A DNA stretch of 64,000 bases from Litorilinea aerophila (GCF_006569185.2 NZ_VIGC02000001.1:1-64000); one strand, 5' to 3'. Shown: positions 1 to 8,856, counted from the first letter of the stretch. Numbers and translations: made by a program. Notes: generated from the letters alone by a model not told the origin.

Positions 1-332
1 GCCGCCGTGCCCGCCCGCTGTCGAACCAGCCACCCACGGCGGGCCAGAGACCCGCCCTACGCACGTGTTGCACCCAATCCGGACAGGTGCAGGGACGGCA
101 ACGGCTGCGCAGCGACTGGGTCGGCATTTGAGAATCCCGACCCCGCGTCGTGATGGTTGGCCAGTGGCGGAGTGAGCATCCTCAGACGCGTTGTAATCCG
201 TGAGATCTGTGGCTGAAAATACAGTGCAAAGATAGTGAGCTGTGAAATCTATGGATCTAAGCGGAAATTTTTATCTGTCGCCGTTTGTTGTCTCACCATC
301 CGACTCAAGCTATGCTATACTTCTTCCCATCT
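1..332. repeat. Intergenic repeat-rich stretch upstream of plsX
   Basis: I see no credible gene here. Two words recur in the intergenic region near 35.4-35.5 kb: CGTGCCCGCCCGCT near position 6 (CGTGCCCACCCGCT near 35530) and the word ACGGCTGCGCAGC near 101 (also near 35450). Around 190-270 lies an AT-richer stretch with CTGTGG/ATCTATGGATC words like those at 35560-35650. This looks like degraded dispersed repeats. The plsX promoter candidate lies at its right edge. Confidence 0.5.
288..316 (+). promoter_or_regulatory. Candidate sigma70 promoter for plsX
   Basis: The -35 box TTGTCT (288-293) is separated by 17 bp from the -10 box TATGCT (311-316). A shifted -10, TATACT, starts at 316. It points at plsX, and the palindromic element at 333-430 would lie inside the transcribed leader. 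Each hexamer matches consensus at 4 of 6 positions, so this is moderate support only. Confidence 0.4.
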
Positions 333-430
333 AGTAAATTCCGGTAGAAATTCGCCGAACGTTTCCACCAGAGGGAGCGCGCCCAGAGGGCACCCGGAAT
401 TTCTGCCGTGACATTTACGCCAGATGGTAC
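333..430 (+). repeat. Interspersed palindromic element, copy 1
   Basis: An imperfect palindrome of about 98 bp. The left end reads GTAAATTCCGGTAGAAATTC and the right end is its near complement (GAATTTCTGCCGTGACATTTAC). The core contains CACCAGAGGGAGCGCGCCC. Related copies lie at 9078, 40566, 45133, 50905, 53425 and 61219. This copy sits between the plsX promoter candidate and its start codon, so it would be part of the 5' leader. Confidence 0.85.
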
Positions 431-495
431 CAGTCATTTGGCAACAACGAGCGATCGGGTGGAAAGCAAGCAGGGTGGAAAGAAATCAGACCAAT

Positions 496-1572
496 ATGAA
501 CATAGCACTGGACGTCATGGGCGGTGACCATGGACCGGCGGAGATCATCGCCGGCGCCATCGAAGCAGCCCGGGCCTACAAAAATGTGACCATTTCCCTG
601 GTGGGTAAGCCGGAAGTCATCCAGGCCGAGCTGGCAAGGCAGAACGCCACAGGGCTCAACCTGCCCATTGTCCCGGCCAGCGAAGTCATCGAAATGGGCG
701 AGAAGCCGGCTGCGGCCGTGCGAGCCAAGCCGGACAGCTCCATGGTCGTTGCCAGCCGCCTGGTGCGCAACGGCACGGCTCAGGCCTTCGTGACCGCAGG
801 CAACACCGGCGGCGCCCTGGCCGCGGGCATCCTCCAGATCGGGCGCATGCGGGGCATCCTGCGGCCTGCCCTGATCTCCCCCTTCCCCACCCATCGGGGC
901 TTCTGCGTCGTCCTGGACATCGGCGCCAACGCGGATGTACGCCCGGAACACCTCCAGCAGTTTGCGGTCATGGGCAGCCTCTATGCCCGCCACATCCTGG
1001 GCATCGTCAACCCCAGTGTCCGCATCCTGAGCAACGGCGAAGAGGCCGGCAAAGGCAACCATCTGGTAGTGGAAGCCTTCCGGCTGCTGGAACAGACGCC
1101 CGGCATCAACTTTCAGGGCAATGTGGAGAGCAAGGAGATCATGGAGGGGCTGACCGACGTGGTGGTGACGGACGGCTTCACGGGGAACATCTTCGTCAAG
1201 ACGGCCGAAGCTACGGCCAAGCTGCTCCAGCAGGTGATGATTGAAGAGCTCACGGCCGGCCCCATCAGCAGCGTGGGGGCCTTTCTGGCCCAGGCCGCTC
1301 TGCGCCGGGTTCGCCGCCGGGTGGACGACAGTGAATACGGCGGCGCGGTGCTGTTGGGCCTGAGCGGGCTGGTGGTGGTGGCCCACGGCCGCAGCAAGGC
1401 CAACGCCATCCGCCACGCCATCCGGGTGGCCAAGCAGGGCATCGAGCAGGATATCCTGGCCAAGATCCAGCGGGAGGTGAGCCGACAAATGGCTGAAGGC
1501 ACGGATCTGGCCGGATCAGAGTCCATGGATATGTTCAATCAAACCTCAACGCTTAAGAAAGAAACGGCATGA
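496..1572 (+). CDS. plsX: Phosphate acyltransferase PlsX
   Basis: PlsX converts acyl-ACP and phosphate to acyl-phosphate, the acyl donor for PlsY in phospholipid synthesis, at the cytoplasmic face of the membrane. The protein opens with the family hallmark [14 protein letters not shown] and contains [13 protein letters not shown] near residues 95-107 and [17 protein letters not shown] further on. I chose ATG 496 rather than the upstream ATG 424 because the conserved N-terminus starts there and the upstream codons overlap the palindromic repeat. That gives 358 residues, slightly longer than usual because of a polar tail. Its stop overlaps the start of the next gene (ATGA), indicating translational coupling. 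Confidence 0.95.
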   Translation: MNIALDVMGGDHGPAEIIAGAIEAARAYKNVTISLVGKPEVIQAELARQNATGLNLPIVPASEVIEMGEKPAAAVRAKPDSSMVVASRLVRNGTAQAFVTAGNTGGALAAGILQIGRMRGILRPALISPFPTHRGFCVVLDIGANADVRPEHLQQFAVMGSLYARHILGIVNPSVRILSNGEEAGKGNHLVVEAFRLLEQTPGINFQGNVESKEIMEGLTDVVVTDGFTGNIFVKTAEATAKLLQQVMIEELTAGPISSVGAFLAQAALRRVRRRVDDSEYGGAVLLGLSGLVVVAHGRSKANAIRHAIRVAKQGIEQDILAKIQREVSRQMAEGTDLAGSESMDMFNQTSTLKKETA

Positions 1573-2426
1573 GATCATACCGCAATCTCCGGGAAATCAA
1601 ACGTAAGGAAACCCTGGGCCGCCGCCTGAGCCTGCTGGGGCTGGGCATCCTGTTTATTGGCCTGATGGCCAGCTTTGTGCCCAACTGGTATCCACCAGAT
1701 CAGGAGGCCCCCAACGCATTCGCGCGCTTCCTGCAGGAGAACTGGGCCTGGATCAGCTTTGCGGCCCTCCCCTTGGGCTTCATCGCCGCCAGCGTGGGCA
1801 GCTACTTCATCAATCGCTTCGCGCGCCGTCGCTGGCCCGGCAGCGGCCTCATCGCTCGCCCGGACGAAGTGCTGGAGCGAAGCATGAAGGGCTTCGACGA
1901 TAAGTACGCCTACTTTGCCTGGAGCCTGCCCGCTAACTACGTGGTGGCCGGCCCCTGTGGCCTGGTGGTCTTCGCCGTCCGGGGCGACCGGGGGCGGGTC
2001 AAGGTCCAGGGCGACAAGTGGCGGGAACCCTTCAGCATCGGGCGCCTGTTCACCGTCTTCGCCCGGGAAGGGGTGGGCGATCCCACGGCAGAGCTCCAGG
2101 AGCAGATCCGCAAACTGCGGGCGCTGCTGGAAAAGCACACCAACGGCGACCCGCAGCAGGGCTCCCTGGCCGATATCCCCATCGAGGGCGCGGCCGTCTT
2201 CCTCAACCAGCAGGTCCAACTGGAGTTGGAGAACCCCTCCATCCCCGTGCTGCGGGTGGACCAGGTCAAGGAATTCCTCCGCCGCCGTGCCCGGGAGGTG
2301 CGGCTGTCGTCGGAGCGGCACCGGGCCATGCTGGCCTATCTGCAGGAGCAGAGCACCTACCAGGACGGCGACGGCGAGAAGAGCAGAGAGGGAAGCCGGG
2401 AAAAGTCGGAGAAGGCGCGGAAATAG
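1569..2426 (+). CDS. Membrane protein with NERD-like domain
   Basis: A 285-residue protein translationally coupled to plsX. After a basic N-terminus it has two hydrophobic segments (about residues 23-39 and 59-79). A soluble domain follows, with [20 protein letters not shown] near residue 125 and later [15 protein letters not shown] and an Lxx-FLRRR helix. This order resembles the nuclease-related NERD fold (a GP-G-V-V strand and a later G-vvF strand), but the lysine usually found after the second strand appears replaced by RGDRG, so nuclease activity is doubtful. The C-terminus is a highly charged Glu/Lys/Arg tail. The NERD assignment is from pattern memory and is tentative. Confidence 0.6.
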   Translation: MRSYRNLREIKRKETLGRRLSLLGLGILFIGLMASFVPNWYPPDQEAPNAFARFLQENWAWISFAALPLGFIAASVGSYFINRFARRRWPGSGLIARPDEVLERSMKGFDDKYAYFAWSLPANYVVAGPCGLVVFAVRGDRGRVKVQGDKWREPFSIGRLFTVFAREGVGDPTAELQEQIRKLRALLEKHTNGDPQQGSLADIPIEGAAVFLNQQVQLELENPSIPVLRVDQVKEFLRRRAREVRLSSERHRAMLAYLQEQSTYQDGDGEKSREGSREKSEKARK

Positions 2427-2429
2427 CCT

Positions 2430-3137
2430 TCACCCGTTTTTGAAGCCCAGGCCCCGCTCCTTCAGGCTCACATAGCGGTTGCGGCCGATGATCAGGTGAT
2501 CCAGCACGTCGATGTCCAGCAGGGCGCCGGCTTCCACGATCATCTCCGTCACCCGCACATCCTCTGGGCTGGGGGTGGGGTCCCCGCTGGGATGGTTGTG
2601 CACCACGATCAGGGATGCGCTGTTGGCGCGGATGGCCTCCCGGAAGATCTCGCCGATACGGACCACGGCTGTGTTCAGGCTGCCGGCATAGACGTTCACC
2701 ACCCGCAGCACGCGGTTTTTGGTGTCCAGGAGCACGGTGCGCAGATGTTCCTGCTCCAGCAGCCCCATCTCCAGCATCAGCAGATTGGCCACATCCGCCG
2801 GCCCCCGGATCTGGGGGCGCTCCTCGGGCGAGGAGACCAGCAGCCGGCGACCCAGCTCCAGGGCCGCCTTGATCTGGGTCGCCTTGGCCTCGCCCACGCC
2901 GTGGACCCGGCACAACTCGTCGAAGTTGGCCTGGGCCAGCCCGGCCAGCCCGCCGAAGTGGGAAAGGACCCGTTCGGCCATGCGGATGACATTTTCACCG
3001 CGGCCACCCACCCGCAAAATGATGGCCAGCAGCTCTGCCGTGCTCAGGGCGGAAGGCCCGGCATAGAGCATCCGCTCCCGGGGCCGCAGATCGACAGGCA
3101 GATCTCGGATCAGGGGATTGTATTCGGGGGATTCCAT
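2430..3137 (-). CDS. radC: RadC family JAB/MPN domain protein
   Basis: RadC-family protein, historically called a DNA repair protein although its biochemical role is unsettled. The N-terminal half has a helix-hairpin-helix region ([20 protein letters not shown]). The C-terminal half carries the JAMM metal-site signature [14 protein letters not shown] (His-x-His, Ser, Asp). A conserved GEIF segment lies before it. ATG 3137 ([14 protein letters not shown]) is preferred over the upstream ATG 3266 because it matches the family N-terminus, has GGAAG about 10 nt upstream, and leaves the divergent gene free. The product is 235 residues, normal for RadC. Confidence 0.93.
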   Translation of the reverse strand: MESPEYNPLIRDLPVDLRPRERMLYAGPSALSTAELLAIILRVGGRGENVIRMAERVLSHFGGLAGLAQANFDELCRVHGVGEAKATQIKAALELGRRLLVSSPEERPQIRGPADVANLLMLEMGLLEQEHLRTVLLDTKNRVLRVVNVYAGSLNTAVVRIGEIFREAIRANSASLIVVHNHPSGDPTPSPEDVRVTEMIVEAGALLDIDVLDHLIIGRNRYVSLKERGLGFKNG

Positions 3138-3223
3138 CTTCAGCTTCCAGTTGAATGTTGGTCGGGATTGGATGAACAGAAATCTGGCTCGATTCCCGGC
3201 CGGGGAATCCTGAGGTGCGCCCA

Positions 3224-3229
3224 TTATAC
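3224..3229 (-). promoter_or_regulatory. Candidate -10 box for radC
   Basis: A perfect TATAAT on the minus strand about 87 bp upstream of the radC ATG. No good -35 is visible 17 bp upstream, so the promoter call rests on the -10 alone. Confidence 0.35.
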
Positions 3230-3264
3230 CGCGCCCCGGCCCGATGCACCACGTTGCCCATGGC

Positions 3265-3996
3265 ATGAAGACCTATTTCTATCTGCGAACAGCTTACAAA
3301 CTATCGGCGGAGCCCATCCCGGCCTGCTTTCTGGAGCTAGATGAGCACTTCGACGCCCTGGTGGCCAGCCCCCAGGAAGCCGCCAACCACCGGGATATCC
3401 TCCTGGCCGAGAGCGTCTGCAGCCGCATGGCCGACGTGGAGATGTACGCCTTTCTGATGGAGGACGCGCGGCGCCGCCAGTCCATGGAGCCGGGGGAAGA
3501 TGAAAAGGCGGCCATCCTGACCCGCTCGTTCTTGTTGGGCTATCTGGCCGCGTGCAAAGCCCTGCTGGATAGCTGCGCGGTGGTCCTGGCCATCCTCTAT
3601 CAGCTGCCCCTGAGCAATCACGAACGCAGCTTCAGCAACAGCGACTACTGGCACCAGCTGGTGATCCAGGAACCCAGCGTCCACCGGCGCTACCATCCCT
3701 TGCGGCTCTTCTTCAGCGAAGTGCAGCGCTGGTACAACGGCATGGTCCACCGGATCCCACCCCTGGTGGTCCTCCACAGCCACTACGGCCACCGACCCCA
3801 GCGGGAGTTGCTGCTCAAAGTGGCGAACACCATGGAGGCGGACCTGGAAGCCATTGCCCGGGAGCCTTACCGGGTGGACTGGATCGATCCCCTGGAGCTG
3901 CACAGCCGCTGGAAGCCCCGGTTCCTGGCCCTCTGTGAAAAGATCTGCCAGGACATTGCCCAGAATCCGATGCCGCCTTATGGACTGTCCGGGTAG
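3265..3996 (+). CDS. Conserved-looking helical protein of unknown function
   Basis: I do not recognise this family. From ATG 3265 ([13 protein letters not shown]) the product is 243 residues; an in-frame ATG at 3244 is also possible, and neither has an obvious ribosome binding site. The protein looks soluble and mainly helical, with alternating charged and hydrophobic runs and a central [20 protein letters not shown] helix followed by an aromatic [10 protein letters not shown] loop. That pattern is reminiscent of HEPN-type helical bundles, but I cannot verify it. It is divergent from radC. GC and codon use look like the neighbours, so a real gene is likely. Confidence 0.7.
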   Translation: MKTYFYLRTAYKLSAEPIPACFLELDEHFDALVASPQEAANHRDILLAESVCSRMADVEMYAFLMEDARRRQSMEPGEDEKAAILTRSFLLGYLAACKALLDSCAVVLAILYQLPLSNHERSFSNSDYWHQLVIQEPSVHRRYHPLRLFFSEVQRWYNGMVHRIPPLVVLHSHYGHRPQRELLLKVANTMEADLEAIAREPYRVDWIDPLELHSRWKPRFLALCEKICQDIAQNPMPPYGLSG

Positions 3997-4018
3997 GGGA
4001 TCCCCCCGGCGCGATTTT
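3989..4018 (+). terminator. Possible terminator after the unknown gene
   Basis: A short GC hairpin (CCGGG-TA-GGGGA / TCCCC-CCGG) overlaps the stop codon and is followed by CGCGATTTTGC. The T-run is short and interrupted, so this is weak. Confidence 0.3.
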
Positions 4019-4020
4019 GC

Positions 4021-4049
4021 TTGACAAGCCCTGGTGCCGCTGCTATATT
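4021..4049 (+). promoter_or_regulatory. Consensus promoter of the DtxR-type regulator
   Basis: TTGACA (4021-4026), an exact 17-bp spacer and TATATT (4044-4049), with a TGC extended -10 directly before it. The expected transcription start, 7-8 bp after the -10, falls at 4056-4057, on the A or T of the ATG start codon, so the mRNA is probably leaderless. Confidence 0.85.
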
Positions 4050-4055
4050 TTCACC

Positions 4056-4844
4056 ATGACTAAAAATCAATTTTTAGACAGACCAAAAACCCTGACGTCT
4101 GCCCACGAGGATTACCTCAAAGCGGTCTATCTGCTGCAATCCCAGGGCAAGGAGGTCACCAACTCGGCGCTGGCCAACCACCTGGAGATCTCGCCGGCTT
4201 CCGCCACCAACATGATCAAGAAGCTGGCCGAGCTCAAACTGGTGGAATACACCCCCTACCAGAGCATCAGCCTCACGCCGGCCGGGGAACAGGTGGCCCT
4301 GGAAGTGCTGCGCCATCATCGCCTGCTGGAACTCTACCTGCACCAGGAGCTGAAACTGCCGTGGGACCAGGTGCATGCCGAGGCCGAGCGGCTGGAACAT
4401 GTCATCAGCGAAGCCCTGGAGGATGCCATTTCCCTGGCCCTGGGCAACCCCACGGTGGATCCCCACGGGGATCCCATCCCCTCCAAAAAGGGCAAGATTA
4501 CCGAGGTGGAAGGGATTCCCCTGAGCCAGGCCGAGCTCCACGTGCCCTATCGCCTGGTGCGGGTGCTGATGCAAGATGAGGAACGGCTGCGTTACCTGGG
4601 CAGCCTGGGCCTGTACATCAACGCTATCGTCACCCTGCTGGAACGGGCCCCCTTTGAAGGCCCCCTCCTGATCGACGTGGACGGCACCCACCACGCGCTG
4701 GCCCACGAGATGGCCCAGCGCCTGTTGGTGACCGTGGCCGAAGCACCCCCGGCAGAACAGTCGGCAGCACAGCCGCCCGAGCACCATCTAGCACCCCCTG
4801 AAGAACAAGAGCCCGCCAACGAAAAAGGTAGGGAGGACGTATGA
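4056..4844 (+). CDS. DtxR/MntR family metal-dependent transcriptional regulator
   Basis: The N-terminal winged helix (TSAHEDYLKAVYLL ... ISPASATNMIKKLAELKLVEY) and the metal-binding/dimerisation segment with NPTVDPHGDPIPSKKG identify a DtxR/MntR/IdeR-type repressor that senses iron or manganese. A FeoA/SH3-like C-terminal part follows (VPYRLVRVLMQDEERLRYLG), then a 40-residue Pro/Glu-rich tail. ATG 4056 is used because the promoter -10 ends at 4049, which excludes the upstream in-frame ATG 4017. A perfect palindrome covers codons 2-8 and may be an autoregulatory operator. The next gene overlaps by ATGA. Confidence 0.9.
   Translation: MTKNQFLDRPKTLTSAHEDYLKAVYLLQSQGKEVTNSALANHLEISPASATNMIKKLAELKLVEYTPYQSISLTPAGEQVALEVLRHHRLLELYLHQELKLPWDQVHAEAERLEHVISEALEDAISLALGNPTVDPHGDPIPSKKGKITEVEGIPLSQAELHVPYRLVRVLMQDEERLRYLGSLGLYINAIVTLLERAPFEGPLLIDVDGTHHALAHEMAQRLLVTVAEAPPAEQSAAQPPEHHLAPPEEQEPANEKGREDV
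4060..4077. promoter_or_regulatory. 18-bp palindrome, candidate metal-regulator operator
   Basis: CTAAAAAT-CA-ATTTTTAG: two perfect 8-bp arms with a 2-bp centre, starting 10 bp after the -10 box and lying inside the first codons of the DtxR-type gene. Its size and AT-rich dyad fit operators of this family. Bound repressor would block a leaderless promoter directly. The sequence is observed; the operator role is inferred. Confidence 0.55.
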
Positions 4845-5467
4845 GACTCTGGCAGAAGCTCCGGGGCGGGCGCCATCAGGACAGCCCCCCGACCCCATCC
4901 CGGCCCGTCGTCGTGGTGTCCGGGTTGCCACGCTCCGGCACATCCATGATGATGAAAATGTTGGAGGCCGGCGGTCTGCCGGTGCTGGTGGATCACCTGC
5001 GCCAGGCCGATGCAGACAATCCCAAGGGCTACTACGAGTTCGAACGGGTCAAACAGCTGGACAAAGGGGACAAGGCCTGGGTGGCAGAAGCCCAGGGCAA
5101 GGCGGTCAAGGTGATCTCCGCCCTGCTGGAGCACCTGCCCCCCGGCTACCAGTACCGGGTCATCTTCATGCATCGAGCCATGGAGGAGGTGCTGGCCTCC
5201 CAGCGCAAAATGCTGGAACATCGCGGGGAAGCCAACAACCAGGTAAGCGACGAGGAGCTGGCCCGGCTGTTCGAGAAGCACCTGGCCAAAGTGCAGGGCT
5301 GGCTGCGCAGCCAACCCCACTTTGCCGTGCTGGATGTGAACTACAACGCCATGTTGGCCGATCCCCGCCCCCAGATCCGGGCCATCAACACCTTTTTGGG
5401 CGGCATCCTGGACGAAGAGAAGATGGCCGCCATTGTCGACCCGAACCTCTACCGCAACCGCACATGA
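4841..5467 (+). CDS. Small sulfotransferase-family protein
   Basis: A 208-residue protein with VVVSGLPRSGTSMMMKMLEA near residue 25, the 5'-phosphosulfate loop of PAPS-dependent sulfotransferases. It is followed by a YRVIFMHRAMEEVLASQRKM segment matching the 3'-phosphate binding region (R-x-M-E-E-V-L-x-SQ). It lacks a long C-terminal half, as do other short bacterial members. The substrate is unknown. The start overlaps the regulator stop (ATGA), so the two are cotranscribed, although no functional link to metal control is obvious. Confidence 0.8.
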   Translation: MRLWQKLRGGRHQDSPPTPSRPVVVVSGLPRSGTSMMMKMLEAGGLPVLVDHLRQADADNPKGYYEFERVKQLDKGDKAWVAEAQGKAVKVISALLEHLPPGYQYRVIFMHRAMEEVLASQRKMLEHRGEANNQVSDEELARLFEKHLAKVQGWLRSQPHFAVLDVNYNAMLADPRPQIRAINTFLGGILDEEKMAAIVDPNLYRNRT

Positions 5468-5633
5468 GCAGACGTCCTTCCGGCCAGATGCCCCCATCCC
5501 AGGCCGGGAATTACGCCAACCCTAGAACCTGTGCTAAGATGAAAGACAACGATGAAGTCATCTCCTGCGGCGCAAGGCGCCTGGGTAGGCCGGTGCCGCG
5601 GGGTTTCGAACAGGTTGAGGGGAGAGACAAACC

Positions 5634-6047
5634 ATGAAGAAACTGTTCAAGTTCGTCCTTTTTGCTGCCTTTGTTGCCGGCGTGGTCTATGCCGTGAAAA
5701 AGGTGCTGGCGCCACCGGAAGGAAGCTCCAACCAGGCCGGAAGCGGCGTGCTGCCGCCCACAGAGCCGGTCAAGTCGCTGGATGAGGCGCCCCTGGGCGG
5801 CCAGATCAGCGAGGAGCTGCTCAAAATCCTGGTCTGCCCGGAAGACAAAGGCCCCCTGGAGCTGGTGGACGATGGCAAATTCCTGCTGAACCCGCGCAAT
5901 GGCTACAAATATCCCATTCGCAACGGCATCCCCGTGATGCTGATCGAGGAGGGCAAAAAATATCGGGACCCCAGCCTGATTCGCCAGGATGGGGCCGGCG
6001 CCCAGCAGACCAGCGACGCCCCCCAGGCCTCCACGCAGGAGGGCTAA
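5634..6047 (+). CDS. Membrane-anchored Trm112/YcaR-like protein
   Basis: A 137-residue protein with an N-terminal membrane helix (about residues 5-22) and then a Trm112-like (UPF0434) domain: LLKILVCPEDKGPLELVDDG followed by NGYKYPIRNGIPVMLIEEG. Trm112-like proteins are small zinc-ribbon partners of methyltransferases and other enzymes. Here only one Cys of the zinc site remains, so metal binding is unlikely. GAGGGGAGAG lies about 10 nt upstream of ATG 5634. A strong terminator follows. Confidence 0.8.
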   Translation: MKKLFKFVLFAAFVAGVVYAVKKVLAPPEGSSNQAGSGVLPPTEPVKSLDEAPLGGQISEELLKILVCPEDKGPLELVDDGKFLLNPRNGYKYPIRNGIPVMLIEEGKKYRDPSLIRQDGAGAQQTSDAPQASTQEG

Positions 6048-6107
6048 CAGCAGCACGGCACGGGGGAGGCGGCCCTGGATGGGCACGCCTGCAGCCTATG
6101 ACCACAA

Positions 6108-6152
6108 AGCCAGGGGGATAGCGTACAAGGGCCATCCCCCTGGCTTCTTTTT
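6108..6152 (+). terminator. Rho-independent terminator
   Basis: A perfect 12-bp stem (AGCCAGGGGGAT / ATCCCCCTGGCT) with a 14-nt loop, followed by TCTTTTT. It lies between the converging Trm112-like gene and sirC and terminates mainly the plus strand. Confidence 0.9.
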
Positions 6153-6188
6153 GCCCGTCAGGGCCTGCTTCTCAGGCGGCGGATGCCC

Positions 6189-6659
6189 CTATGCGCTGAT
6201 TCGCTCCCGCAGCCACCGGAGGATCTCATCCCGGATCCGCCTGGAGCGGCCCGGGTCCACCCCACCACTGCCCACAGCCACCACCAACCCCTCATGGCGA
6301 GCCACAGCCGGCACGTGGAAGGTCCCCTCTTCGGGCGCGTCCGCCACGTTGCAGAGGATGCCCAGCCGGGCTGCATCCCGGGCGACCTGGGCGTTAACAG
6401 CCCGCTGGTCGGTGGCGGCAAAAGCCAGCAAGGCTCCTTTCAAATCACCAGAGGTATAAGGCCGGGCCACCCATTCCACCCGGTCCGCCGCCGCCCATGC
6501 CTGCAGGGCCTCCGTCAGCGCCGGGCTGACCACCCGAACCCGGGCGCCGACTGCCAGCAGACCCTGGACTTTCCGCGTCGCCACCCGGCCGCCCCCGACC
6601 ACCACGGCCAGGGCGCCGTCAACCTGGGTCAGATAGATGGGATAGACCGAAGCAGCCAT
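6189..6659 (-). CDS. sirC: Precorrin-2 dehydrogenase (siroheme synthesis)
   Basis: Oxidises precorrin-2 to sirohydrochlorin with NAD+. The N-terminal Rossmann motif is AVVVGGGRVATRKVQGLL, and the NVADAPEEGTFHVPA segment matches the CysG-N/Met8/SirC active region. At 156 residues it is shorter than Met8/CysG N-terminal halves and lacks most of the C-terminal helical domain. It is therefore probably dehydrogenase-only, with iron insertion by the CbiX protein of the same operon. The gene is third in cbiX-cobA-sirC, 11 bp after cobA. Confidence 0.9.
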   Translation of the reverse strand: MAASVYPIYLTQVDGALAVVVGGGRVATRKVQGLLAVGARVRVVSPALTEALQAWAAADRVEWVARPYTSGDLKGALLAFAATDQRAVNAQVARDAARLGILCNVADAPEEGTFHVPAVARHEGLVVAVGSGGVDPGRSRRIRDEILRWLRERISA

Positions 6660-6670
6660 CGGTGTCCACG

Positions 6671-7516
6671 TCAGGTTCCCAGGGCCGCCAGCATGGGCCG
6701 GGCTTCAGCGTCTGCCAGCGGGAGAAAGCCCGCCGCGTCTCCCTGGGCCCGGAACCAGGCCAGCTCGTCGTGCAGGGCCGCCACTTCGCCGATGACGATG
6801 ACCGCCGGCGAGGTGAGCCCCGCCTCGGCCATGGCCCCGGCCAGCTGAGCCAGCGTCGAACGCACCACCTGCTGTTCATCGGTGGTCCCCCAGCTGATGG
6901 CCGCCGCCGGCGTGTCCCCCCCGCGTCCGGCCGCCATGAGTCGCGCCGCGATCTGCTCGATCTGGCGGACGCCCATCAGCACCACCAGGGTGGGTATCCG
7001 GGCCAGGGCCTCCCAGTCGGTCATGCTCTGCTCCCGCCCCCGGCACTCGTGGCCGGTGACCACGGCAAAGGAGGTGGAGATGCCCCGGTGGGTGACCGGA
7101 ATGCCGGCATAGGCGGGGACCGCCACCGCAGAGGTGATGCCGGGGACCACTTCGTAGGGGAGCCCGGCCTGCTGGAGGGCCAGGGCCTCTTCGCCGCCCC
7201 GGCCAAAGACGAAGGGATCGCCCCCCTTCAGCCGGACCACCTGGTATCCGGCCCGTACCCGCTCCACCAGCAGGGCGTTGATGGCATCCTGCTCCAGGGT
7301 GTGATGATCGGGCCCTTTGCCCACGAAGATACGCTCCGCGTCCGGGCGGATTTCATCCAACAATTCCTGGGCGATCAGGCGGTCGTAGATGACCACGTCG
7401 GCCTGCTGCAACAGGCGCAGCCCCCGCACGGTGATGAGATCCGCGCGGCCAGGGCCGGCGCCGACGATATAGGCCTTGCCGCCGTATCGTCGAGCGGCGA
7501 ACGAAATCGTCTTCAT
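6671..7516 (-). CDS. cobA: Uroporphyrinogen-III C-methyltransferase
   Basis: SAM-dependent methylation of uroporphyrinogen III at C2 and C7 to precorrin-2, the entry into siroheme and cobalamin. The SUMT motifs are intact: [15 protein letters not shown] near residue 18, [16 protein letters not shown] near residue 98, and [21 protein letters not shown] near residue 124. The length of 281 residues fits a stand-alone enzyme with a short C-terminal extension. The start overlaps the stop of the cbiX gene (ATGA), so the two are translationally coupled. Confidence 0.95.
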   Translation of the reverse strand: MKTISFAARRYGGKAYIVGAGPGRADLITVRGLRLLQQADVVIYDRLIAQELLDEIRPDAERIFVGKGPDHHTLEQDAINALLVERVRAGYQVVRLKGGDPFVFGRGGEEALALQQAGLPYEVVPGITSAVAVPAYAGIPVTHRGISTSFAVVTGHECRGREQSMTDWEALARIPTLVVLMGVRQIEQIAARLMAAGRGGDTPAAAISWGTTDEQQVVRSTLAQLAGAMAEAGLTSPAVIVIGEVAALHDELAWFRAQGDAAGFLPLADAEARPMLAALGT

Positions 7517-8433
7517 CCTCCAATCCTTTCCAGAAGTGTACCCGCCGTTTCCACCGACTCCAGGGAACCGGCAAGCTGAGCTTTCGGCGATGGGGCGAGC
7601 CAGTGGGCCATCACCACCTGGGCGCGGCCAGCCCTGCAGGCAGCTTCCCGCCCGACCCCTGCCGGCCGACAGGGCATCGCCGCCAGTTGCTCCTGGACCG
7701 CAGCGGCCCGGTGGGCGATGACATCGGCCAGGAGCAGATCGTAGTCCAAATGCCGGGCCAGGTGAATGGTCACCGCCGGATAGCGCCGGCGGACCTCTGC
7801 CAGGATGCCGGGCAGATCTTCCCGCACATGGCGGCCCATGTGCAAAAAATAGGGCAGGGCCAGGATGTAGCGGGCGCCATCTTCCACCAGCTGCTGGACA
7901 GCCTGGGAAATCTCCGGTTCGTTGCAGTCCAGGAAGCCCACCTGTCCGTAGGTAAAGCCCATCTGGACCTGTACCTGCTGCATCACGCTGTAGACCGGGC
8001 GATTGGCCGCGGGCAGGGGGGTGCCGTGGGCCAGGAAGAGCAGGCCGGCCGGCCGGCGTCGAGGGGCATCCGCCTCGGCCTCCTGGACCCGTCGGCGGGC
8101 CAGGGCCACCATGGCCGGGTGATCACCCAGCACCGGGGCCACATGAAAATCCAGATCCGGGTAGGCCCGGGCCACATCCTGCAGGAGGGCCGGAAGATCC
8201 TGCTGGACGTAGGTGCCTTCGATCAGAAAGTACGGCTGCACGATGACCGTGGTCGCCCCCTGGGCGTGACACTTTTCCACCATTTCGGCCAGGGTGGGCC
8301 GGCTATAGTTGAGAAAGCTGGCCTCCACCAGGGGAGCCACCCCCCGCTCCCGAAGCCGGGCGGCGATCCGGATCATGGATGCGCCGCTGGCGCTGCGAAG
8401 GCTACCGTGGCCGATCAGGATAACTGCTTGCAT
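7513..8433 (-). CDS. cbiX: Sirohydrochlorin chelatase, two-domain CbiX type
   Basis: Inserts metal into sirohydrochlorin; with cobA and sirC alongside, Fe2+ and siroheme are the likely product. Two CbiX lobes lie in tandem: lobe 1 opens with [12 protein letters not shown] and has [15 protein letters not shown]; lobe 2 has LFLAHGTP and [15 protein letters not shown]. The second conserved His is present only in lobe 2, so the lobes differ in active-site make-up. ATG 8433 is chosen because GGAAGGAG lies 8 nt upstream and the protein begins at the conserved strand. The upstream codons to 8556 are not supported. Confidence 0.92.
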   Translation of the reverse strand: MQAVILIGHGSLRSASGASMIRIAARLRERGVAPLVEASFLNYSRPTLAEMVEKCHAQGATTVIVQPYFLIEGTYVQQDLPALLQDVARAYPDLDFHVAPVLGDHPAMVALARRRVQEAEADAPRRRPAGLLFLAHGTPLPAANRPVYSVMQQVQVQMGFTYGQVGFLDCNEPEISQAVQQLVEDGARYILALPYFLHMGRHVREDLPGILAEVRRRYPAVTIHLARHLDYDLLLADVIAHRAAAVQEQLAAMPCRPAGVGREAACRAGRAQVVMAHWLAPSPKAQLAGSLESVETAGTLLERIGG

Positions 8434-8773
8434 GGTCGTTGCTCCTTCCCCAAAGCGATTACCGGGCCAGTTTTCCAGCCCCCTCTGCCTGGCCGAAGCA
8501 TTCCCCGTCCCTGGGAATTCCCGGTCCGCCAGGAGCCGGCCCGGCGTTGTGTCCATATTCGTTCCATCGCGCTCATGCCCCTACGGCAGCCAACCGGCCA
8601 TAGGCTGAATGGCCGGCGCCGTTGCCGGGCTGCAACAAGCAACAGAGGGGCCCCGCTGTTGATACCGGTGACAGCCAGATAACAGGCTGCCGTCACGCGG
8701 GCGAATGGGCCAATTTGCTTGTGGCACAATGTGTTGTGAAAAACGTGTCGTGAAAACGATCAGACAGGGATGT

Positions 8774-8856
8774 GCACTTCTACGGCGAACCGGACTTCGT
8801 CGTCGTTCGCAGGCAGGCCCGGCTTGCGAGCCAAGACGGAGCCTGCGTAGAAGTGC
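8774..8856. ncRNA. Predicted three-way-junction RNA structure
   Basis: A perfect 11-bp outer stem pairs GCACTTCTACG (8774-8784) with CGTAGAAGTGC (8846-8856). Directly inside it, GCGAAC (8785-8790) pairs with GTTCGC (8805-8810). Directly after that, AGGC (8811-8814) pairs with GCCT (8841-8844) and encloses the hairpin GGCT-TGCG-AGCC (8821-8832). The three stems abut with only one unpaired base. It lies one base beyond the stop of the Cys-rich ORF (8857) and upstream of the siroheme operon. It could be a leader structure, a small RNA or a palindromic mobile remnant; strand and function are not established. Confidence 0.4.

Noticed and set aside
424-495. Longer PlsX N-terminus from ATG 424
   Set aside because: The family N-terminus begins at [10 protein letters not shown] (496), and the upstream codons overlap the palindromic element.
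8433-8770. Cobalamin or other known riboswitch before the siroheme operon
   Set aside because: I looked for the conserved cobalamin-riboswitch core words on the minus strand and did not find them in order. Only the separate three-way junction at 8774-8856 stands out.
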